IMG/VR virus record: IMGVR_UViG_3300028025_006429
Coordinates: 1 to 21,207 of that record
DNA: 21,207 nucleotides
Origin: a virus
Strand: one strand, 5' to 3'
A program made the position numbers and the translations under genes. Positions 14,268 through 21,207 of the stretch are shown one piece after another (position 1 is the stretch's first letter; each line of letters begins with the position of its first letter). The notes below the pieces were generated by a model. The model was not told the origin of the DNA and made no database searches. It worked only from the letters and a program-made list of their open reading frames with translations.

Positions 14268-14602
14268 TGATAAAATTAACAGATTTATTAGAAGAAGTAT
14301 ACGTTCAAACACCAGACGGTGAAGAAGGCGATGAAACCCTTATGAAACAAGGTTTCAAGTTAGGTAAGGCAACCGTAGATCCTGAAACAGGAGCTAGTGT
14401 TACTGACGTAACATATTTACCTGAATTTGAAAATATTCGTAGAAAAATTCTTACAATGCGTAAAGAATTTCAACCATTTAAGTTCGCTGCAGACGAAAAT
14501 GTAGCTAAAGTAGCTAAAGAAATTAATACTAATATGACTAAATTAAGTCAATTAATTTTTGCTATGGATAAAATGATTGAATTACAAAAGAAAAATAAAT
14601 AA
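14267..14602 (+). CDS. 111-aa helical protein in the neck/tail operon, unknown
   Basis: Coupled at both ends by TAATG overlaps. It begins MIKLTDLLEEVYVQTPDGEEG and has a helical second half (FENIRRKILTMRKEF, then ENVAKVAKEINTNMTKLSQL) ending in a basic tail KKNK. The opening resembles the short amphipathic N-terminal tags on head proteins in this window. No family recognised; it could be a tail-completion chaperone or small structural subunit. Confidence 0.78.
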   Translation: MIKLTDLLEEVYVQTPDGEEGDETLMKQGFKLGKATVDPETGASVTDVTYLPEFENIRRKILTMRKEFQPFKFAADENVAKVAKEINTNMTKLSQLIFAMDKMIELQKKNK

Positions 14603-15858
14603 TGCCTCGCGATCTAAAACCAATACCGCGTAATATTGTTCAAGTAGAACAATCACAAATTACACCTTATCTTGCTAGCCAGGGAAAACCTGATAGTGAT
14701 GAGGGTACTGTATTTTCGCGTAATAGAGGTAAAGATTTATCTTTTAAAGGTAATAAAATAAAGGATATTTCTATTGGTTTAGATGATATAGATGGTGCAG
14801 TACAATATTATTTTGATAATATTATTAAACCTAATGTTATACAAAATGGAAATAGAGTAGCAGTACCAGTTATTTTTGGTGATGCTGAAAAATGGAAATC
14901 AGTCCAAAACGATGGTTTTTACCGTGATAAAGATGGTAAAATAATGGCACCACTTATCATGTACAAACGTACTAATGTTGAAAAGAATAGAACATTAGGA
15001 AGTAAAATAGATGGTAATCAAGCTCATTTATTTAATGTGTTTGAAACTAGATATAATGCTAAAAATTTTTATGATAAGTTTGATATTTTAACTAATAGAA
15101 AACCATCAAAACAATATTATGTTTCTGTAGTCCCAGATTATGTTACTGTAACTTATGAATGTGTTTTATTTACAAACTTTGTAGAACAAAATAACAGCTT
15201 AATTGAAGCAATTGAATATGCTTCTGATTCATATTGGGGTGATTTTAAAAGATGGCACTTCAGAACTAGAATTGATACTTTTGCTGTAACAAATGTTGTA
15301 GAACAAGGCGATGATAGAGCAGCTAGAACTACATTTACAATGACTTTAAATGGTTATTTAATACCAGATACAGTTAATAAGCAATTAGCAAACGAAGATT
15401 TATTATATTCACCTGCTCAAGTAGTATTTGGTTTAGAAACAACATCAGATTTATCTACTGTTGATTCAACAACTCAAATGGCTGCTAACAATACTGCAGG
15501 TTCAACATCATTTATAGGTGATGGAAATATTATAGAAAATGTTACTATTGAGGGTGCTGCACTTGCTGACTTAAATTATTTAAATACAAATATACCTAAG
15601 AAAGCAGATGTAATTACAATACCAAACCAAGCTTTATTTACAGGAGCTGTAATATTACAACCAGATGGTGCTTCAGAATTACCAGTAACCACAGTTAATA
15701 ATTTCGTATTTTATATTAACGGACAATATGTTCCAACAGCATTCGCATCATTTGTACCTGATGCTTTTGGAGTGAGAGTTCAATTTAACACTACATCTAT
15801 TGGCTATACTTTAGAGGCAGACGATGAAGTAATAGCAATAGGTAAATTTGTATCATAA
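14602..15858 (+). CDS. gp15: Tail-terminator / sheath-stabiliser (T4 gp15-like) with an extra C-terminal domain
   Basis: A 418-residue protein (T4 gp15 is 272). Residues about 80-256 match the gp15 layout: VAVPVIFGDAEKWKS (87-100, like T4 VPITYASKEHF), the LIMYKRTNVEKN block, then YVSVVPDYVTVTYECVLFTN (173-192), FVEQNNSLIEAIEYASDSYWG, and FTMTLNGYLIPD (245-256), like T4 FEVNGWMYPP. In T4, gp15 caps the tail tube and holds the contracted sheath, so its presence argues for a contractile tail. After a Thr/Ser/Asn linker, residues about 323-418 form a separate beta-rich domain (NLNTNIP-like start, VFYINGQYVP, DDEVIAIGKF end) that recurs as the main body of the next gene. The gene overlaps both neighbours by one base. 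Confidence 0.75.
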   Translation: MPRDLKPIPRNIVQVEQSQITPYLASQGKPDSDEGTVFSRNRGKDLSFKGNKIKDISIGLDDIDGAVQYYFDNIIKPNVIQNGNRVAVPVIFGDAEKWKSVQNDGFYRDKDGKIMAPLIMYKRTNVEKNRTLGSKIDGNQAHLFNVFETRYNAKNFYDKFDILTNRKPSKQYYVSVVPDYVTVTYECVLFTNFVEQNNSLIEAIEYASDSYWGDFKRWHFRTRIDTFAVTNVVEQGDDRAARTTFTMTLNGYLIPDTVNKQLANEDLLYSPAQVVFGLETTSDLSTVDSTTQMAANNTAGSTSFIGDGNIIENVTIEGAALADLNYLNTNIPKKADVITIPNQALFTGAVILQPDGASELPVTTVNNFVFYINGQYVPTAFASFVPDAFGVRVQFNTTSIGYTLEADDEVIAIGKFVS

Positions 15859-16181
15859 TGGCAGATGCTTATATCAATATAGTACAACAGTTATCACCAA
15901 GTGATTTGTTTTATATCAACACTAAAAAACAATTACAAGCTGATATTATAACTGTACCTGATACTTTTATATTTTCAGGAGCAGCTATATTACAACCATC
16001 TTCATTATTACCACCAACAACAATAGCTAATTTTGAATTTTACGTAAATGGGCAAAACATTCCATCATCTTTAGCATCGTTCAATAATTATGAGGGAGGA
16101 ATATCTGTAACTTTTAATACGGCATCTGTAGGTTTTAGTTTAGAAACAGACGATGAAGTAATAGCAATAGGAAAATTCGCA
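15568..16181 (+). repeat. Direct duplication of a ~95-codon domain (gp15 C-terminus and next gene)
   Basis: Codons 323-418 of the gp15-like gene (15568-15855) and codons 16-108 of the following gene (15903-16181) encode matching segments: DLNYLNTN / DLFYINTK, ADVITIP / ADIITVP, GAVILQP / GAAILQP, NFVFYINGQYVP / NFEFYVNGQNIP, and an identical DDEVIAIGKF. The DNA is also close, for example GACGATGAAGTAATAGCAAT is identical in both. This points to a fairly recent tandem duplication with one copy fused and one free. Confidence 0.85.
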
Positions 16182-16184
16182 TAA
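15858..16184 (+). CDS. Stand-alone paralogue of the gp15 C-terminal domain
   Basis: A 108-residue protein coupled to the gp15-like gene by TAATG. Apart from a 15-residue N-terminus (MADAYINIVQQLSPS) it is a copy of the preceding protein's C-terminal domain, with the same strand-rich order ADIITVP, FIFSGAAILQP, FEFYVNGQNIP, ISVTFNTASVGFSLE and DDEVIAIGKFA. It has no catalytic motif, and the appearance is that of a small Ig-like or adhesin-like virion domain. It may decorate or extend the tail terminus or baseplate. The function is inferred only from duplication and context. Confidence 0.82.
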   Translation: MADAYINIVQQLSPSDLFYINTKKQLQADIITVPDTFIFSGAAILQPSSLLPPTTIANFEFYVNGQNIPSSLASFNNYEGGISVTFNTASVGFSLETDDEVIAIGKFA

Positions 16185-16186
16185 CA

Positions 16187-16414
16187 ATGGCAAGACTTAA
16201 ATTTAAACAAATAAATAGTAGCATAAGTTACAACACAAGCACCAATGTGCTTACTGTGTCTGGTTCATTACAAGTAAAAACAGATAATCCAAATGTCGAT
16301 GCATTAGCCGTTTCAGGTGCAATGTTCATCGTTGATGCTCCTAATGTAGCATCTGCTTCTTTCAATACAAGCGGTTCAATAAACGTCGATATAATCGACG
16401 CGGGATCTTATTAG
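16187..16414 (+). CDS. 75-aa fibre-like small protein, unknown
   Basis: Starts 2 nt after the previous stop (ACAATGGC). The sequence (MARLKFKQINSSISYNTST, then VLTVSGSLQVK, ALAVSGAMFIV, ASFNTSGSINVDIIDAG) has the same SGS-rich beta style as the large fibre protein that follows, so it may be a small fibre or adaptor subunit, or a remnant of one. No family recognised. A 7-bp hairpin lies in its last codons. The reading frame is intact and in register with the operon. Confidence 0.7.
   Translation: MARLKFKQINSSISYNTSTNVLTVSGSLQVKTDNPNVDALAVSGAMFIVDAPNVASASFNTSGSINVDIIDAGSY
16384..16400 (+). other. Hairpin at the 3' end of the 75-aa gene
   Basis: CGTCGAT (16384-16390) and ATCGACG (16394-16400) form a perfect 7-bp stem with a 3-nt ATA loop, just before the stop codon. 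No T-run follows, so it is not a classic terminator; it may stabilise the transcript end or be incidental to coding sequence. Confidence 0.35.
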
Positions 16415-16420
16415 TAGGTA

Positions 16421-16428
16421 TATTTATA
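16421..16428 (+). promoter_or_regulatory. TATTTATA leader motif, copy 8 (before tail fibre)
   Basis: An exact copy (GGTATATTTATATGTGG) in the 75-nt gap before the fibre gene, 61 nt before its ATG. The last base is also the first base of the hairpin at 16428-16449. Confidence 0.55.
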
Positions 16429-16449
16429 TGTGGCTTACATAAGTCACAT
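16428..16449 (+). other. Leader hairpin just after the TATTTATA motif
   Basis: ATGTGGCTT (16428-16436) and AAGTCACAT (16441-16449) pair over 9 bp with one G-U, around an ACAT loop. There is no T-run. If the motif is a promoter, the hairpin would be at or near the 5' end of the fibre mRNA and could protect it or modulate ribosome loading. Confidence 0.5.
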
Positions 16450-16489
16450 TATAACCCTGGTACATACCACTAAATAAGGACCCATTCAT

Positions 16490-19400
16490 ATGGCAGTTAA
16501 TAAACTACAGTTAAAACGCAGCGCCGTTGCAGGCAAAGAGCCTACTACCTCATCATTAGCCCTAGGAGAATTAGCAATTAATACCTACGAAGGTAAAGTT
16601 TTTCTTAAAAAAGATAATGGTGTCGAAACTATAGTACAACTAGCCGATGTAAGTGGTTCAATTTTTAGTGCATCTTATGCCCAAACTTCATCTCATTCAG
16701 ACAAATTTACAGTAACAGGACCTGTTGACGTATATGGATCTCAATATATATCTGGTTCATTAATTGTAGGGAACGATATTACAGCACGACGTTTAGTGGT
16801 GCAAACAATTACTTCATCAGTAATTTATTCTTCAGGATCAAACATATTTGGTGATGCTACTAGTGATACACAAACATTCACGGGTAGTGTTAATATTTCA
16901 GGTTCATTAAATTTAGTTGGTAATCAAAGTATTAATGCTGGTTATGAATTAGATGTAGATACTATTAATGTTAATACAATCACAGATAGAAATGGTGGTA
17001 CTTTAACATTAGGTGCTTCAACATCATCTGTTTCAGGATTTCTAACAGTAAATAACAGTATATCAGCTTCTGGTAAAATAGAAGCAGTATCATTTACTGG
17101 TTCATTTAGTGGTTCATTATACAATTTACAAGGTACTGCTACACATATCCCATACTTTAGTTCATCTCAAGTATTGCAGGATAGTATTATGTACCAAACC
17201 TTTAATGGTGATGGAAGTAATAGCATTGCTATTAATCAAAATGCTGTTACAACAGCTGCTCCAGAAGCATTATATGTGTGGCAACCATCATCTGCTTCAT
17301 TTAATGTAATTAGTGGTAAAGGTAATTTAGATAATTACTTACAATTAAATATACAAAATACCAATCAAGGAGTTAGTGCATCATCAGATATTGTAGCTAC
17401 AGCAAACAATGGTAATGAAACAACTCATTATATTGATATGGGTATTAACAATGAAAACTTTGCAGGTTTTCTTGGTGGTCCTAATGATGCTTATTTATAC
17501 TCTACTGGTCATGATTTGTGGATTGGTAACTACACTGATGGTAGAGCAGTAAAAATATTTAACAGTTCAAGTTTATCTCCAACTATTATTTTAGATGTAG
17601 ATGGAGTAACTAAAATATTTTCTAGAGTTTCAATTTCAGGTTCATTAAACGTATCAAGCAGTATTGTTGCTCAATCTTTTATTACTAGAGGAGCTACAGC
17701 AGCCGACTTTGTAAAAGGAGATGGCTCTTTAGATAATACCTTATATACATCTGCTTCTGTATTTAACAATACAACTTCTTCATTACAAGAATTTAGCGCT
17801 TCAATGTTAGCTTTTACAGCTTCAACATTAGTAAACAGCGCTTCATTCGACACAAGAATAAATTATTTAAGCAGCTCATTTGAGGCAAATACAGCTTCAT
17901 TTAATGCTTATAGTGCATCAATGAATGCATTTAGTGCTTCAATCTTAAGCACAACAGCATCAATAAACTTATTCAGTTCTTCAGTATTAAACTTTACTGC
18001 ATCTACACTAGTAAATTCAGCTTCGTTTGATACAAGAATAAAATATATTAGTAGTTCATTTGAGGCAGCAACAGCTAGCTTAAATGCGTTTAGCTCATCA
18101 ATGCTAAACTTTACAGCATCTCAAAAGAACTCAAACGGTACTTTTGCAACTACTGGTTCAAACATTTTTAAAGGTAACCAAACAATAACTGGTTCTTTAA
18201 GTGTAAGTGGTAGCACAAACATTTATGGTACTACAAATATAACTGGTTCAGTTAATGTTTCTGGAAGTACAGGTACAGCTATTACAGCAAATGTAGATAC
18301 AATTGTATTTACTGGTTCTTATGCTCAATCAGGAAATGTAAATTTATCTAGTTCAGTTGATATTACAGGTTCCTTAGTAGTAAATGGTAGAAACTATATT
18401 ACAGATAGCGGTTCATTCGATACTAGAATAAATTACTTAAGCTCTTCATTTAATGCATCTACAGCAAGTATAAATTCATTTACTGCTTCTATGAATGCAT
18501 TTAGTGCTAGTATGTTGTCTACAACAGCTAGTTTGAACGCATTTAGCTCTTCAGTATTAAACTTTACATCATCTACTCTTGTTAATAGCGCTTCATTTGA
18601 TACTAGAATTAAGTATGTAAGCTCTTCATTCGAAGCTGCTACTGCATCATTAAATCTATTCAGTGCAAGTGTATTATCTTATACTGCATCTAACAATGAA
18701 GTAATAGCTAAATTATATGCTGAAACTTCTAGCTTATTAGCTAACACAGCATCAATGAATTTGTTTAGCGCTAGTATATTATCATATACAGCTTCAAACA
18801 ATGAGTTCGTAGCTGATATGCTTACTGAAACAGCATCTTTACAAGCAGCTACAGCATCATTAAATGCTAATACAGCATCAATGAATCTGTTTAGTGCTAG
18901 CATGTTAAGCTTTACTTCTTCTACTTTAGTAAACAGTGCTTCTTTCGATACTAGAATAAACTATTTAAGTAGTTCATTCGAAGCAAATACTGCATCATTA
19001 AACTTATTTACAGCATCTTTTAATGCATTTAGCTCTAGTATTTTAAATACAACAGCATCAATAAATGCATTTAGTGCTTCAATGTTATCATTTACTGCTT
19101 CACAAAAAGACTTAAATGGTACTTTAGCAACTACTGGTTCAAACACATTTATAGGAAATCAAGTTATTAGTGGTTCTACCTTAATGACTGGTTCTTTAAG
19201 TTTAACAGGTAGTCAAAATATTATTGGTAACTTAACAGTTACAGATACAATTACTGCACAAAGATTAATAGTACAATTTATAACTTCATCTGTAGCACAG
19301 ATTACTGGTTCTACTAAATTCGGAGATGAAGTAACTGATACTCATCAATTTACTGGTTCAGTATTAGTAAGTGGTTCATTAGTAGTAAACGGAAGAGATT

Positions 19401-21207
19401 ATATTACTGATAGTGGTTCATTTGATACAAGAATAAACTACATCAGTTCTTCATTCGAAGCGGCTACAGCTAGTTTAAATAACTTTAGCGCTTCAATCTT
19501 AAGCTATACAGCTTCAAATAATGAGTTTGTAGCGGATATGCTTACAGAAACTGCTTCTTTACAAGCAGCAACAGCTTCATTAAATCTGTTTAGTGCTAGT
19601 GTATTAAGTTTTACAGCATCCGCATTAGTAGATAGTGCTTCATTTGATACAAGAATTAAGTATGTAAGTTCTTCATTCGAAGCAGCAACAGCATCATTAA
19701 ATCTATTTAGTGCATCCATACTTTCTTATACATCATCTAATAATGCCTTTGTAGCTGATATGTTATTAGAAACTGCTAGTTTACAAGCAGCAACAGCTAG
19801 TTTGTATAACTTTAGTAGTTCAATTTTATCTTATACTGCATCTAACAATGAAGTAATAGCTAAATTATACTCTGAAACAGCGTCATTAAATGCCTTCAGT
19901 GCTAGTGTTTTAAACTTTACAGCTTCAACACTTACCAATTCAGCTTCATTTGATACTAGAATACAGTATGTAAGCACTTCATTTGAAGCCGCTACAGCAT
20001 CATTAAATGCATTTAGCGCTTCAATCTTAAACTATACTGCTTCAAATAACTTATTTGTAGCGGATATGCTTACAGAAACTGCTTCATTACAAGCAGCTAC
20101 TGCAAGTTTAAATTTATTTAGTGCATCAATACTTTTATATACTGCTTCAAATAATTTGTTTGTAGCAGATATGTTGCTTGAAACTGCTTCATTACAAGCA
20201 GCTACTGCTTCATTAAATGAATTTAGCGCTTCAATGTTGAATTTCACATCTTCAACATTAACGAATTCAGCATCTTTCGATACAAGAATTCATTACGTAA
20301 GTACTTCATTTGAATCTCATACAGCGTCATTCAACAACTTTAGCTCTAGTATTTTAAGTACTACAGCCTCTATTAATAATTTTAGTGCAAGTGTATTAGC
20401 ATACACTGCATCAAATGATATTACTATATCTGCAATTTATGCAGAAACAGCTTCATTAGAAGCAACAACAGCTAGTCTAAATTTATTTAGCGCTAGTATG
20501 TTAAGCTTTACAGCTTCACAAAAGAATTTAAATGGTACTTTTGCAACTACTGGTTCAAACACATTCATAGGAAACGAAACAATATCAGGCTCTTTAAGTA
20601 TAACTAGCGGAATTACAGGTTCATTATTAGGAACTTCGTCATATGCTATTTCTTCATCTTATGCTTTTGCTTCTACTAATGCCGAGTTTTCTACTAGAAC
20701 AACTCAAGTAGATGTTTATGTAAAAAACATGACTGGTGCTCAAATTAATAAGGGCACTGTTGTAAGAATTATAGATGCTGTAGGAGATAATCCTTTAATT
20801 CAAACAGCTTCTTATACAAATGATGCTAATTCAGCTAATACTTTAGGTATTACTACTCAAAATATTCCTAATGATAGTTTTGGATATATAATTTCTGAAG
20901 GTATTTTGATAGGAATTGATACAAGTGCTTATGTACCTGGACAATTATTATACTTAGGTCTTAATGGTGCTATAACTGGTTCTGCTCCTTTAGCTCCACT
21001 TCATGCTGTTAGATTAGGTGAAGTTCTAAGAGTCCAACAAAATAATGGTTCAATGTATGTTCGTATAGATAACGGATACGAAATAGGAGAACTACATGAT
21101 GTTAGAGATTCTAGTACAACAGGCTCATATGGTGATTTATTAATTAAGAGTGGAAGTGTATGGACTAATTCAAAACAACTAACTGGTTCTTATGGCTTAA
21201 CAGGCTC
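16490..21207 (+). CDS. Long tail-fibre protein, 5' part (open at window end)
   Basis: An uninterrupted frame from ATG 16490 (AAGGA 10 nt upstream) to the window edge: at least 1,572 residues. Order of parts: residues 1-50 (MAVNKLQLKRSAVAGKEPTT, GELAINTYEGKVFLKKDNG) resemble the N-terminal attachment domain of Mtd-like and other fibre proteins; then SGS-rich beta repeats with ARRLVVQTITSS and DTQTFTGSVNISGSL; a beta domain at about 275-380 (ASSDIVATANNGNETTHYID, then GGPNDAYLYSTGHDLWIG); a long Ser/Ala/Thr heptad-repeat shaft with nine SFDTRI units; then GSLLGTSSYAISSSYAF and a beta domain (KGTVVRIIDAVGDNP, VRLGEVLRVQ) near 1400-1540. The shaft should form a trimeric coiled coil. The receptor-binding tip is presumably beyond the window. 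Role: host adsorption. No chaperone or diversity-generating element is visible. Confidence 0.9.
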   Translation, partial: MAVNKLQLKRSAVAGKEPTTSSLALGELAINTYEGKVFLKKDNGVETIVQLADVSGSIFSASYAQTSSHSDKFTVTGPVDVYGSQYISGSLIVGNDITARRLVVQTITSSVIYSSGSNIFGDATSDTQTFTGSVNISGSLNLVGNQSINAGYELDVDTINVNTITDRNGGTLTLGASTSSVSGFLTVNNSISASGKIEAVSFTGSFSGSLYNLQGTATHIPYFSSSQVLQDSIMYQTFNGDGSNSIAINQNAVTTAAPEALYVWQPSSASFNVISGKGNLDNYLQLNIQNTNQGVSASSDIVATANNGNETTHYIDMGINNENFAGFLGGPNDAYLYSTGHDLWIGNYTDGRAVKIFNSSSLSPTIILDVDGVTKIFSRVSISGSLNVSSSIVAQSFITRGATAADFVKGDGSLDNTLYTSASVFNNTTSSLQEFSASMLAFTASTLVNSASFDTRINYLSSSFEANTASFNAYSASMNAFSASILSTTASINLFSSSVLNFTASTLVNSASFDTRIKYISSSFEAATASLNAFSSSMLNFTASQKNSNGTFATTGSNIFKGNQTITGSLSVSGSTNIYGTTNITGSVNVSGSTGTAITANVDTIVFTGSYAQSGNVNLSSSVDITGSLVVNGRNYITDSGSFDTRINYLSSSFNASTASINSFTASMNAFSASMLSTTASLNAFSSSVLNFTSSTLVNSASFDTRIKYVSSSFEAATASLNLFSASVLSYTASNNEVIAKLYAETSSLLANTASMNLFSASILSYTASNNEFVADMLTETASLQAATASLNANTASMNLFSASMLSFTSSTLVNSASFDTRINYLSSSFEANTASLNLFTASFNAFSSSILNTTASINAFSASMLSFTASQKDLNGTLATTGSNTFIGNQVISGSTLMTGSLSLTGSQNIIGNLTVTDTITAQRLIVQFITSSVAQITGSTKFGDEVTDTHQFTGSVLVSGSLVVNGRDYITDSGSFDTRINYISSSFEAATASLNNFSASILSYTASNNEFVADMLTETASLQAATASLNLFSASVLSFTASALVDSASFDTRIKYVSSSFEAATASLNLFSASILSYTSSNNAFVADMLLETASLQAATASLYNFSSSILSYTASNNEVIAKLYSETASLNAFSASVLNFTASTLTNSASFDTRIQYVSTSFEAATASLNAFSASILNYTASNNLFVADMLTETASLQAATASLNLFSASILLYTASNNLFVADMLLETASLQAATASLNEFSASMLNFTSSTLTNSASFDTRIHYVSTSFESHTASFNNFSSSILSTTASINNFSASVLAYTASNDITISAIYAETASLEATTASLNLFSASMLSFTASQKNLNGTFATTGSNTFIGNETISGSLSITSGITGSLLGTSSYAISSSYAFASTNAEFSTRTTQVDVYVKNMTGAQINKGTVVRIIDAVGDNPLIQTASYTNDANSANTLGITTQNIPNDSFGYIISEGILIGIDTSAYVPGQLLYLGLNGAITGSAPLAPLHAVRLGEVLRVQQNNGSMYVRIDNGYEIGELHDVRDSSTTGSYGDLLIKSGSVWTNSKQLTGSYGLTG
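17843..20290 (+). repeat. Nine-copy SFDTRI shaft repeat array
   Basis: Nine copies of a block of the form S-[AG]-SFDTRI-x-Y-[LIV]-S-[ST]-SF occur in frame inside the fibre gene. Most are followed by heptads such as xTASLNxFSASxLxxTAS. Copies differ at synonymous sites and a few residues. The conserved DTRI probably interrupts or staggers the coiled coil at regular points. A second interspersed unit, TTGSN[TI]F followed by [IK]GN and a GS-rich stretch, occurs three times (around 18150, 19130 and 20550), each after an ASQK segment. Confidence 0.85.
19988..20197 (+). repeat. Tandem 105-bp (5-heptad) repeat in the fibre shaft
   Basis: Two adjacent 35-codon units (19988-20092 and 20093-20197) both read AATASLN, FSASIL, YTASNNL, FVADML and ETASLQ, with a third partial unit following. 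Each is exactly five heptads, so copy-number change would keep both reading frame and coiled-coil register. Confidence 0.85.

Noticed and set aside
17492-17499. Extra exact TATTTATA copy
   Set aside because: It lies within the fibre gene, encoding part of DAYLYS, far from any start; treated as background.
17671-20247. Several minus-strand frames with AALNxFNEAV-type repeats opposite the fibre gene
   Set aside because: They are mirror readings of the TASLNxFSAS repeats of the sense gene; their similarity to each other only reflects the DNA repeats.
17843-20290. CRISPR array or other non-coding direct repeats
   Set aside because: Repeats are in frame, of protein-level origin, diverged at third positions and without constant spacers.
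16490-21207. Diversity-generating retroelement target (suggested by an Mtd-like N-terminus)
   Set aside because: No reverse transcriptase, template repeat or C-type-lectin variable region is visible in the window; the fibre tip is beyond the edge.
1-21207. tRNA or rRNA genes, insertion sequences, integrase or attachment sites
   Set aside because: None was recognised; gaps between genes are all under 150 nt and hold only leaders and hairpins.

Overview
The window reads as the late structural region of a tailed phage distantly related to T4 (a 'far-T4' myovirus-like virus). It is AT-rich and every supported gene is on the + strand. The diagnostic genes are a gp17-type large terminase, gp20-type portal, gp21-type prohead protease, gp22-type scaffold, gp23-type major capsid protein, and gp13/gp14/gp15-like neck and tail-completion proteins. 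The host cannot be read directly. Scarce Shine-Dalgarno sequences, A/T-rich leaders and the style of the Ser/Ala/Gly-rich tail-fibre protein suggest a Bacteroidota (flavobacterium-like) host in an aquatic setting; this is inference.

Layout. 1-1733: the tail end of an unseen gene, a protein with a winged-helix-like segment (possible small terminase or core protein), and a membrane-anchored coiled-coil protein, closed by a hairpin terminator. 1825-5312: terminase large subunit and portal, each with a TATTTATA leader motif. 5349-8522: four head-assembly proteins of unknown detailed role (284, 181, 44 and 341 aa; the last holds a DUF5661-like segment), then the prohead protease. 8557-11480: a terminator, scaffold, major capsid protein and a strong terminator. 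11511-12179: a PhoH-like ATPase. 12213-16414: neck and tail-terminator genes, mostly coupled by one-base TAATG overlaps, ending in a duplicated small domain. 16490 to the window edge: a very long, internally repetitive tail-fibre gene that is still open at the end.

How the genes work together. Scaffold, core proteins and the major capsid protein build a prohead on the portal. The gp21-type protease then matures it, and [L/I/V]-x-E candidate cleavage sites are visible in several of these proteins. The terminase packages DNA through the portal, gp13/gp14-like proteins seal the neck, the gp15-like protein caps the tail, and the fibre binds the host.

The main non-gene signal is the octamer TATTTATA, found exactly in six gene leaders with one-mismatch forms in two more. 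It is the exact reverse complement of the T4 late-promoter box TATAAATA, yet it lies in the sense direction of the genes it precedes. Other points of interest are amphipathic LRKIIREAI-like tags shared by several head proteins, the duplicated gp15 C-terminal domain, and the heptad/105-bp repeat architecture of the fibre.
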